DNA from: Allobogoriella deserti
GTDB lineage: Bacteria > Actinomycetota > Actinomycetes > Actinomycetales > Actinomycetaceae
Direction of reading: 5' to 3'
Length of the DNA stretch: 64,000 bases
Assembly (NCBI RefSeq): GCF_042680605.1
Contig: NZ_JBHUEE010000001.1
Span: 310,001 to 374,000, forward strand
Shown piece by piece: positions 25,266-31,555 of the stretch. Below the pieces are notes generated by a model. The model saw only the letters and a list, made by a program, of their open reading frames with translations. It was not told the origin of the DNA and searched no databases. The first letter of the stretch is position 1, and the number at the start of each line of letters is the position of its first letter. Position numbers and translations under genes: made by a program.

Positions 25266-25403
25266 CGAGCGCGAGCGAGGGACGAGCGGAGGGCGAGGAG
25301 GCCGGGCAATCAGGTACGGCCCGCGCTGACGAGCGCGAGCGAGGGACGAGCGGAGGGCGAGGAGGCCGGGCAATCAGGTACGGCCCGCGCTGACGGGCCC
25401 GAG
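25253..25403 (+). repeat. 64-bp direct tandem repeat, two perfect copies plus a partial third
   Basis: Copies at 25253-25316 and 25317-25380 are identical over all 64 bp. A third begins at 25381 and matches at 21 of its first 23 bases before diverging. Each copy starts CGGCCCGCGCTGACG, so the kinase stop codon is repeated with it. The unit is purine-rich (GAGCGCGAGCGAGGGACGAG and similar). No coding role is apparent, as reading it in frame gives only short Arg/Gly-rich peptides. Confidence 0.95.
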
Positions 25404-25435
25404 TGATGATCAAGCAGGGCGACACGGGGAACCTG

Positions 25436-25464
25436 CTGGACGTGTCCCACATCACCGCTACGGT
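25436..25464 (+). promoter_or_regulatory. Leaderless promoter of the AGCS symporter gene
   Basis: CTGGAC at 25436-25441 and TACGGT at 25459-25464 are 17 bp apart, and the -10 box ends 7 nt before the ATG at 25472. This decides the start: the longer frame from 25403 would place the promoter inside the coding region. Confidence 0.65.
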
Positions 25465-25471
25465 GTCCGCC

Positions 25472-26881
25472 ATGGAAACGCTCGAAGACGCTCTCGGCGA
25501 GATCAGTGGCTGGGTCTGGGGGCCGTGGTTCCTCATCCCGCTGCTGCTGCTCACCGGGCTCTACCTCAGCGTCCGGCTCACCGGGGTCCAGATCCGGAAG
25601 CTCGGCCCCGCCCTCAGCCTCGCCCTCCTGCGCCGCAAGGACGCGTCCGCGGACGGCGACATCTCCCACTACCAGGCATTGACGACGGCGTTGGCGGCGA
25701 CGGTGGGTGTCGGCAACATCGCCGGCGTCGCGACCGCCATCTTCCTCGGCGGCCCGGGGGCGATCTTCTGGATGTGGGTCACCGGCCTGCTCGGTATGGC
25801 GACCAAGTACTCCGAGGCCTTCATGGGTGTGCGCTTCCGTACCAAGGACGCCAAGGGCGCGATCTCCGGCGGTCCGCAGTACTACCTCGCGCGGGCGATC
25901 CCGAACACGTTCGGGAAGACGCTGTCGATCCTGTTCGCGATCTTCGCCGTCATCGCCAGCTTCGGCATCGGCAACATGACCCAGTCCAACACGGTCTCGG
26001 CCTCCATGGAGGGGTCCTTCGGTGTTCCGACCTGGGTCTCCGGGCTCGTCATGGCGGTCCTGGCCGGTGTGGTCCTGATCGGCGGGATCAAGTCGATCGG
26101 CCGCGTCACGGCCGGCATCGTGCCGCTGATGATCGTGGCCTACGTCGGCAGCGCACTCGTGCTGCTCGTCCTCAACGCCGGCGCGATTCCCGGCGCGTTC
26201 GCCACCATTTTCACCGACGCCTTCACCGGAACGTCCGCGACCGGGGGGTTCGCCGGCGCCGCGGTGGCCGCGGCTATCCGTTACGGCGTCGCTCGCGGCA
26301 TCTTCTCCAACGAGTCCGGGCTCGGCTCGGCCGCGATCGCCGCAGCGGCCGCACAGACCCGTCACCCGGTCCGCCAGGGTCTGGTGTCGATGACCCAGAC
26401 GTTCATCGACACGATCATCGTGGTCACGATGACCGGCCTGGTCATCGTCGTCACGGATGCGTGGACGACCGGCGAGGACGGCGCGGTCATGACGGCGACG
26501 GCCTTCGACACCGGCCTGGCGAGCTGGGGCCACTACATCGTGACCATCGCCGTCGTCTTCTTCGCGTTCTCGACGGTGCTGGGCTGGTCCTACTACGGCG
26601 AGCGATGCATGGAACGGCTGGTCGGCATCAAGGGGGTCATGCCCTACCGGGTGATCTTCACCGTCGTCATCTTCATCGGCGCCACCACAGAGTTGACCGT
26701 GGTCTGGGGTTTCTCCGACATCATGAACGGGCTGATGGCCCTGCCCAACCTCATCGGATTGCTCATCTGCGGCGGTCTCATTGCACGGGAGACCCGCGCC
26801 TACCTGCGCCGGGACCCCACGCTGCGGAACGCGCCCGAGGTCTCCACACTGGACGGCGTGGACGCGCTGGACCGCCGGTAG
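25472..26881 (+). CDS. Alanine/glycine:cation symporter family protein
   Basis: 469-residue sodium (or proton)-coupled amino-acid carrier of the AGCS family with about ten membrane helices. Family signatures are ALAATVGVGNIAGVATAIFLGGPGAIFWMW, GMATKYSEAFMGVRFR, SGGPQYYL and FSNESGLGSAAIAAAAA. It would import alanine or glycine across the cytoplasmic membrane. The ATG at 25472 is supported by the promoter just upstream and by the usual AGCS N-terminus. It stands alone after the 64-bp repeats. Confidence 0.93.
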   Translation: METLEDALGEISGWVWGPWFLIPLLLLTGLYLSVRLTGVQIRKLGPALSLALLRRKDASADGDISHYQALTTALAATVGVGNIAGVATAIFLGGPGAIFWMWVTGLLGMATKYSEAFMGVRFRTKDAKGAISGGPQYYLARAIPNTFGKTLSILFAIFAVIASFGIGNMTQSNTVSASMEGSFGVPTWVSGLVMAVLAGVVLIGGIKSIGRVTAGIVPLMIVAYVGSALVLLVLNAGAIPGAFATIFTDAFTGTSATGGFAGAAVAAAIRYGVARGIFSNESGLGSAAIAAAAAQTRHPVRQGLVSMTQTFIDTIIVVTMTGLVIVVTDAWTTGEDGAVMTATAFDTGLASWGHYIVTIAVVFFAFSTVLGWSYYGERCMERLVGIKGVMPYRVIFTVVIFIGATTELTVVWGFSDIMNGLMALPNLIGLLICGGLIARETRAYLRRDPTLRNAPEVSTLDGVDALDRR

Positions 26882-26897
26882 GACCACGAGGCCAACC

Positions 26898-27329
26898 ATG
26901 AGCTCGCCACCGTCCGGCTACCCACGCCTGATGCACACGGTGCTGGACGCCGCCGACGCCCGTGGCCTCGCCGAGTTCTACCGGCAGCTGCTCGGTCTGC
27001 GCTACCGGCCGGGCGACGAGCCGCCGTCAGCAGGCGAGCACGACCTGGATTGGCTCGTCCTGGTCGACGACCACGGCACTCGGCGCCTGGCGGTCCAGCG
27101 GGTGCCGGAGCTGCCGCGCAGCACGTGGCCCGGGACCGACGTGCCGGCCCAGGCACACGTCGACTTCCTGGTCGACTCCACGGCTGAGCTCGTCCGGCAT
27201 CGCGACCGGGCCCGGGCGCTGGGCGCTGAGATCCTGCTGGACCGCAGCACCGACCCCGACGAGCCGCTCTACGTCCTCGCCGACCCGGCCGGTCATCCGT
27301 TCTGCCTATTGGCTCAGCCGGGCACCTGA
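26898..27329 (+). CDS. VOC-family protein
   Basis: 143-residue single-domain vicinal-oxygen-chelate protein starting MSSPPSGYPRLMHTVLDAAD, with AEFYRQLLGLRYRPGDEPP in the first module and a closing YVLADPAGHPFCLLAQP that is typical of glyoxalase-like proteins. It lies 16 bp after the symporter, possibly on its transcript, and is convergent with the aminotransferase. Reaction unknown. Confidence 0.82.
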   Translation: MSSPPSGYPRLMHTVLDAADARGLAEFYRQLLGLRYRPGDEPPSAGEHDLDWLVLVDDHGTRRLAVQRVPELPRSTWPGTDVPAQAHVDFLVDSTAELVRHRDRARALGAEILLDRSTDPDEPLYVLADPAGHPFCLLAQPGT

Positions 27330-27343
27330 GGCCGCCGCCCGAC

Positions 27344-28555
27344 TCAGCCCAGTAGCTCCTGGATCCGGCGCACACCCTCGGCCAGGTCCTCGTCGCCGAG
27401 CGCATAGCTGAGCCGGAGGTATCCGCTCGGTCCGAAGGCCTCGCCGGGAACGACGGCCACCTCGGCCTCCACGAGGATGAGTTCGGCCAGCTCCACGGAG
27501 GTGCGCGGTGTCCGTCCCCGGATGGTCCGTCCCAGCACTCCTTCGACCGAGGGGTAGCCGTAGAACGCGCCACGCGGCGTCGGGACCGTGACGCCGTCGA
27601 TCCCGGCGAGCATGTCTACCATCGTCCGGCGGCGCCGGTCGAAGGCCTCCCGCATCTGTGCCACGGCGCTCAGGTCACCACTGACCGCGGCGAGCGCGGC
27701 CCGCTGGGAGACGTTCGCGACGTTCGAGGTGAGGTGGGACTGCAGATTCGTCGCGGCCTTGATGACGTCGCTCGGGCCGATCATCCAGCCCACGCGCCAG
27801 CCCGTCATGGCGTAGGTCTTGGCGACACCGTTGAGCACGATCGTGGTTTCGGCCAGTTCCGGCACGGCGCGCACGATCGGGGTGAACACCGCGTCGTCGT
27901 AGACCAGGTGCTCGTAGATCTCGTCGGTGATCACCCAGATGCCGTGCTCGTGGGCCCACCGTCCGATGGCGGCGGTCTGCTCGGGGGAGTAGACCGATCC
28001 GGTCGGGTTCGACGGTGAGTTGAACAGCAGGGCCTTGGTGTGCTCGGTCCGGGCCGCCTCCAGCTGGTCCACCGTCACCAGGTAGTCCTGGTCGGCGCCG
28101 GCGAAGACCTCGACCGACTTGGCGCCGGCGAGTGCGATCGCCTCCGGGTAGGTGGTCCAGTACGGGCTGGGCAGCAGGACCTCGTCGCCCGGGTCGAGGA
28201 TCGCCGCGAACGCCTGGTACACGGCCTGCTTGCCGCCGTTGGTGACGAGGACGTCGTCGGGGGAGACCTGGTAGCCGGAGTCCCGCTCCGTCTTCGCGGC
28301 GATCGCCTCGCGCAGCTCGGGCAGGCCCTTGGCAGGGGAGTACCGGTGGTTCACCGGGTCCTTGGCCGCGGCGACGGCGGCCTCGACGACGTAGTCCGGC
28401 GTCGGGAAGTCCGGTTCGCCCGCGCCGAAGCCGATGACCGGCCGGCCGGCGGCCTTGAGAGCTTTGGCCTTCGCGGTCACGGCCAGCGTGGCCGACTCCG
28501 CGATGGCGGACAGACGTGCGGACACTCGGGGCTTCGTGGTCTGCGGAGCATTCAC
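27344..28555 (-). CDS. aspC: Aspartate aminotransferase (class I, PLP-dependent)
   Basis: 403-residue fold-type I aminotransferase that exchanges amino groups between aspartate and 2-oxoglutarate. FGAGEPDFPTPDYV, SPSNPTG (~181-186), the PLP lysine K246 in NGVAKTYAMTGWRVGW and the carboxylate-binding arginine in SGYLRLSYA are present, as in the subgroup I-beta enzymes. GTG at 28555 gives VNAPQTTKPRVSARL, the normal N-terminus; further upstream reading lacks support. Some members also act on prephenate, which cannot be excluded. Confidence 0.9.
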   Translation of the reverse strand: MNAPQTTKPRVSARLSAIAESATLAVTAKAKALKAAGRPVIGFGAGEPDFPTPDYVVEAAVAAAKDPVNHRYSPAKGLPELREAIAAKTERDSGYQVSPDDVLVTNGGKQAVYQAFAAILDPGDEVLLPSPYWTTYPEAIALAGAKSVEVFAGADQDYLVTVDQLEAARTEHTKALLFNSPSNPTGSVYSPEQTAAIGRWAHEHGIWVITDEIYEHLVYDDAVFTPIVRAVPELAETTIVLNGVAKTYAMTGWRVGWMIGPSDVIKAATNLQSHLTSNVANVSQRAALAAVSGDLSAVAQMREAFDRRRRTMVDMLAGIDGVTVPTPRGAFYGYPSVEGVLGRTIRGRTPRTSVELAELILVEAEVAVVPGEAFGPSGYLRLSYALGDEDLAEGVRRIQELLG

Positions 28556-28646
28556 CGTCCTATCGTGGCACGCGGCCGGGAGCGGCGTCCGGGCTGTCTT
28601 GGCTGGTGGCGGCGCGCCCATGTGACGAGGGTCCCTCGTCGACCGG

Positions 28647-28677
28647 TTCGACCTCGGTACTGGTCAGCACGTACACT
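28647..28677 (+). promoter_or_regulatory. Promoter for tRNA-Trp and secE-nusG
   Basis: TTCGAC at 28647-28652 and TACACT at 28672-28677 are separated by 19 bp. tRNA-Trp begins 71 bp after the -10 box. No other clear promoter lies before secE, so this one may serve the whole tRNA-Trp/secE/nusG unit. Confidence 0.55.
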
Positions 28678-28748
28678 CGTCGTCGGTGGATTCCACCATG
28701 CTGCGGCGTGCCCACGGGCGGCCGGGGTTCTGGTGGGTCGTTCGCCGA

Positions 28749-28821
28749 AGGGCAGTGGCGCAATTGGTAGCGCACCGGTCTCCAAAACCGGCGGTTGTGG
28801 GTTCGAGTCCCTCCTGCCCTG
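28749..28821 (+). tRNA. tRNA-Trp (CCA)
   Basis: 73-nt tRNA. AGGGCAG pairs with CTGCCCT, the anticodon loop is CTCCAAA with CCA, the T arm contains GGGTTCGAGTCCC, and the discriminator is G as is usual for tRNA-Trp. It lies 110 bp before secE, a conserved arrangement. Confidence 0.97.
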
Positions 28822-28883
28822 CGAGGCCCGCACCGGCGTGGTGCGGCCTGCTGCCCGGACCGTCCGCAGGGTCGGTCCGGATT

Positions 28884-28902
28884 CCCGCCCAGAACGGGCG
28901 GG
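28884..28902 (+). terminator. Hairpin between tRNA-Trp and secE
   Basis: CCCGCCC and GGGCGGG form a perfect 7-bp stem with a 5-nt loop, with no T-run after it. It could end the tRNA transcript partially or act as a processing signal before secE. Confidence 0.35.
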
Positions 28903-28931
28903 CGAAACGGCCAGAGGACGAAGGAACCTGA

Positions 28932-29195
28932 GTGAGCGAGTCTGCGAGCGCGACGTCGGGGCGCCCTGAGCGTGCGGCGGGCTCCGGTTCGGCCGGTGCG
29001 AAGCGGGGATTCTTCGCGCGGATCGTGCTGTTCGTGCGGCAGGTCATCGCGGAGATCAGGAAGGTCGTCCGCCCCACCCGCAACGAACTGCTCACCTACT
29101 TCGTCGTGGTGCTCGTGTTCGTCGCGGTGATCATGGCCTTCGTCGGAGTCCTCGATCTGTCGTTCGGCCGGCTCGTGCTGTGGGTCTTCGGTTGA
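28932..29195 (+). CDS. secE: Preprotein translocase subunit SecE
   Basis: 87-residue subunit that clamps SecY in the protein-export channel. A polar N-terminal part is followed by the conserved amphipathic IAEIRKVVRPTRNELLTY and one membrane helix (~55-82). The single helix is normal outside the Gammaproteobacteria. GTG start; AGGACGAAGGAAC precedes it. nusG follows after 81 bp. Confidence 0.95.
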   Translation: MSESASATSGRPERAAGSGSAGAKRGFFARIVLFVRQVIAEIRKVVRPTRNELLTYFVVVLVFVAVIMAFVGVLDLSFGRLVLWVFG

Positions 29196-29276
29196 CGTCC
29201 AGCGGGACGAACGAGCACCGCCGCAGTACCGCACGAGAAGTCAGCATCATTCCAGTCATGAGAAAGCAGGTCCGAA

Positions 29277-30059
29277 GTGTCTGAGGAGAATCTCGAGCCC
29301 CGAGGCGTCGACGAGGCGCCGCTCGAGTCCCAGCCGGAGGCCGACGACGCGCCCGCCGAGACCAGCGACGCCGCGGCGACCGAGCCCGCCGAGGACACGA
29401 CCGCCGAGGGGACCGCAGAACCGGCGCCCGCGGAGGAGGACCCGGCCGAGGCGTTCCGTCGTGAGCTGCGCACGCTGCCCGGCCAGTGGTACGTGGTGCA
29501 CACCTACGCCGGTTACGAGAAGCGCGTGAAGGCGAACCTCGAGAACCGGATCCAGAGCCTGAACATGGAGGACTACATCTACCAGGTGGAGGTCCCCATG
29601 GAAGAGGTCGTGGAGATCAAGAACGCGCAGCGCAAGATCGTCAACCGCGTGCGCATCCCGGGCTACACCCTCGTGCGGATGGACCTCACCGACGAATCGT
29701 GGGGCGCCGTGCGGCACACCCCGGGCGTGACCGGCTTCGTCGGGAACACCCACCAGCCGGTGCCGCTCAACGAGGACGAGGTCTTCTCCATGCTCGCGCC
29801 CGCGCTGGAGGCCCCCGCCCCCGCGGCAACCGGCGCGGCCAAGACGCCGGCCGCCACGAGCGGCGCGCCGGCGCCCGCCCCGATCCAGGTGGACTTCGAG
29901 GTCGGCGAGTCGGTCACGGTCACCGACGGCCCGTTCGAGACGTTGCCGGCGACCATCTCCGAGATCAGCCCGGAGAGCCAGAAGCTCAAGGTGCTGGTGA
30001 CGATCTTCGGCCGCGAGACCCCCGTCGAGCTCGGCTTCGACCAGGTCGCCAAGATCTGA
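29277..30059 (+). CDS. nusG: Transcription termination/antitermination protein NusG
   Basis: 260-residue elongation factor that binds RNA polymerase through its NGN domain (~69-176, QWYVVHTYAGYEKRVKANL) and other partners through its KOW domain (~208-258, VGESVTVTDGPFETLPATI). An acidic, Ala/Glu-rich tail of about 65 residues precedes the NGN domain, and an Ala/Pro-rich linker (~177-203) separates the domains; both make it longer than E. coli NusG (181 aa) and are usual in actinobacteria. GTG at 29277 follows an AGAAAGCAGG stretch. Confidence 0.95.
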   Translation: MSEENLEPRGVDEAPLESQPEADDAPAETSDAAATEPAEDTTAEGTAEPAPAEEDPAEAFRRELRTLPGQWYVVHTYAGYEKRVKANLENRIQSLNMEDYIYQVEVPMEEVVEIKNAQRKIVNRVRIPGYTLVRMDLTDESWGAVRHTPGVTGFVGNTHQPVPLNEDEVFSMLAPALEAPAPAATGAAKTPAATSGAPAPAPIQVDFEVGESVTVTDGPFETLPATISEISPESQKLKVLVTIFGRETPVELGFDQVAKI

Positions 30060-30062
30060 CGG

Positions 30063-30082
30063 CCCGGGGCCAGAGCCCCGGG
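30063..30082 (+). terminator. Terminator or attenuator between nusG and rplK
   Basis: CCCGGGGC and GCCCCGGG form a perfect 8-bp stem with a 4-nt loop directly after the nusG stop, followed by TTTCT. It probably causes full or partial termination ahead of the rplKA genes. Confidence 0.65.
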
Positions 30083-30099
30083 TTTCTCCCACCCAGACT

Positions 30100-30120
30100 T
30101 CCCGCGAGAGATTCGCGGGA
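30100..30120 (+). promoter_or_regulatory. Hairpin in the rplK leader, possible L1 target
   Basis: TCCCGCGA and TCGCGGGA form a perfect 8-bp stem with loop GAGAT, 56 bp before the rplK start. The rplKA mRNA is controlled by ribosomal protein L1 in many bacteria through a structure in this place. I cannot match the L1 site consensus with confidence. Confidence 0.35.
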
Positions 30121-30175
30121 GATGCAACCGGGTCATCGCCCACGGCGTCGGCCCACGAACAGAAAGTAGGGAAGC

Positions 30176-30607
30176 ATGCCTCCCAAGAAGAAGGTCGCCG
30201 GCTACATCAAGCTGCAGATCCAGGCCGGCGCCGCGACCCCCGCGCCGCCGATCGGTCCGGCGCTGGGTCAGCACGGCGTCAACATCATGGAGTTCTGCAA
30301 GGCCTACAACGCGGCCACCGAGTCGCAGCGCGGCAACGTGATCCCGGTCGAGATCACCGTGTACGAGGACCGCTCGTTCACGTTCATCACCAAGACGCCG
30401 CCCGCGGCCGAACTCATCAAGAAGGCCGCCGGTGTGGCCAAGGGCTCCGGCACCCCGCACTCGGCGAAGGTCGGCTCCATCAGCCGCGAGCAGGTCGAAG
30501 AGATCGCCCGCACGAAGATGGAGGACCTCAACGCCAACGACATCGACGGCGCCGCCAAGATCGTGGCCGGCACCGCCCGGTCGATGGGGATCACGGTCGA
30601 CGACTGA
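30176..30607 (+). CDS. rplK: 50S ribosomal protein L11
   Basis: 143-residue protein of the GTPase-associated centre on the large subunit, needed for factor binding and RelA activation. PPKKKVAGYIKLQIQAGAATPAPPIGPALGQHGVNIMEFC is the conserved N-terminal domain that thiopeptide antibiotics target; its proline pair is intact. ATG follows AAAGTAGGGAAGC. rplA lies 103 bp downstream. Confidence 0.97.
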   Translation: MPPKKKVAGYIKLQIQAGAATPAPPIGPALGQHGVNIMEFCKAYNAATESQRGNVIPVEITVYEDRSFTFITKTPPAAELIKKAAGVAKGSGTPHSAKVGSISREQVEEIARTKMEDLNANDIDGAAKIVAGTARSMGITVDD

Positions 30608-30710
30608 CGTCGCGACCGGGTCCCGTCCCCGTATCCACGCGCCGCACGGCGCACCAGTGGCAGGGTCCGCGCGGGCCCGTAGCACCACGACTGCGAGAAG
30701 AGAGAAGCAG

Positions 30711-31427
30711 ATGACCACGCGCAGCAAGGCCTATCGTCAGGCCGACGAGAAGATTCACCGCGACCAGCCCTACGCCCCGCTCGAGGCCGTCCGGCTGGCC
30801 AAGCAGAGCGCCACGACGACGTTCGACTCCACGGTCGACGTCGTCTTCCGGCTCGGGGTCGACCCCCGCAAGGCGGACCAGATGGTCCGCGGCACCGTCA
30901 ACCTCCCGCACGGCACCGGTAAGACCGCCCGGGTGATCGTCTTCGCCCAGGGCGAGCGCGCGAACCAGGCGATCGAGGCCGGCGCGGACGAGGTCGGCGG
31001 CGACGAGCTCATCGAGAAGGTCGCCGGCGGCTACACCGACTTCGACGCGGCCGTGGCCACGCCGGACCTCATGGGCAAGGTCGGCCGTCTCGGCCGCGTG
31101 CTCGGTCCGCGCGGCCTCATGCCTAACCCGAAGACCGGCACCGTGACCATGGACGTCGCCAAGGCCGTCTCGGACATCAAGGGCGGCCGCGTCGAGTTCC
31201 GCGTCGACCGGCACGGCAACCTGCACTTCGTCATCGGCAAGGCGAGCTTCACCGAGGAGCAGCTCGTCGAGAACTATGCCGCCGTCCAGGAGGAGATCCT
31301 GCGGCTCAAGCCGTCCAGCTCGAAGGGTCGGTACATCACCAAGGCCACCATGAGCACGACGATGGGCCCCGGCATCCCGCTGGACGCCACCAAGACGCGC
31401 AACCTCACCACCGAGGCGGCGTCCTGA
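30711..31427 (+). CDS. rplA: 50S ribosomal protein L1
   Basis: 238-residue protein of the L1 stalk that helps release E-site tRNA, and a translational repressor of its own operon in many bacteria. It shows TFDSTVDVVFRLGVDPRKADQMVRGTVNLPHGTGK and the C-terminal MGPGIPLDATKTRNL. ATG at 30711 follows AGAGAGAAGCAG; the longer upstream frame is spurious. It is followed by a terminator and then an unrelated gene on the other strand, rather than directly by rplJ. Confidence 0.97.
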   Translation: MTTRSKAYRQADEKIHRDQPYAPLEAVRLAKQSATTTFDSTVDVVFRLGVDPRKADQMVRGTVNLPHGTGKTARVIVFAQGERANQAIEAGADEVGGDELIEKVAGGYTDFDAAVATPDLMGKVGRLGRVLGPRGLMPNPKTGTVTMDVAKAVSDIKGGRVEFRVDRHGNLHFVIGKASFTEEQLVENYAAVQEEILRLKPSSSKGRYITKATMSTTMGPGIPLDATKTRNLTTEAAS

Positions 31428-31461
31428 CCTCGCACGACGCGACGGCGGCGTAGCCCGCCGC

Positions 31462-31499
31462 GCGACGGCCCGGTCACCACATGGTGGCCGGGCCGTCGC
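31462..31499. terminator. Terminator after rplA, convergent with the LuxR-type gene
   Basis: GCGACGGCCCGG (31462-31473) pairs perfectly with CCGGGCCGTCGC (31488-31499), with an inner CCAC/GTGG extension. The long stem without a T-run is typical of high-GC genomes and could serve both strands. Confidence 0.75.
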
Positions 31500-31555
31500 A
31501 CGTCCGGGGGCCGGAGGGCCGAGACTTGCACCGTGGGCACGGGACCGGCCGTCGG

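Noticed and set aside
25253..25380. Tandem repeat considered as CRISPR or as an insertion-sequence end
   Set aside because: Copies are directly adjacent with no spacers, there are no cas or transposase genes, and no terminal inverted repeats.
25403..25471. Longer start of the AGCS symporter with 23 extra residues
   Set aside because: A -35/-10 promoter lies within this stretch and the family N-terminus begins at the ATG at 25472.
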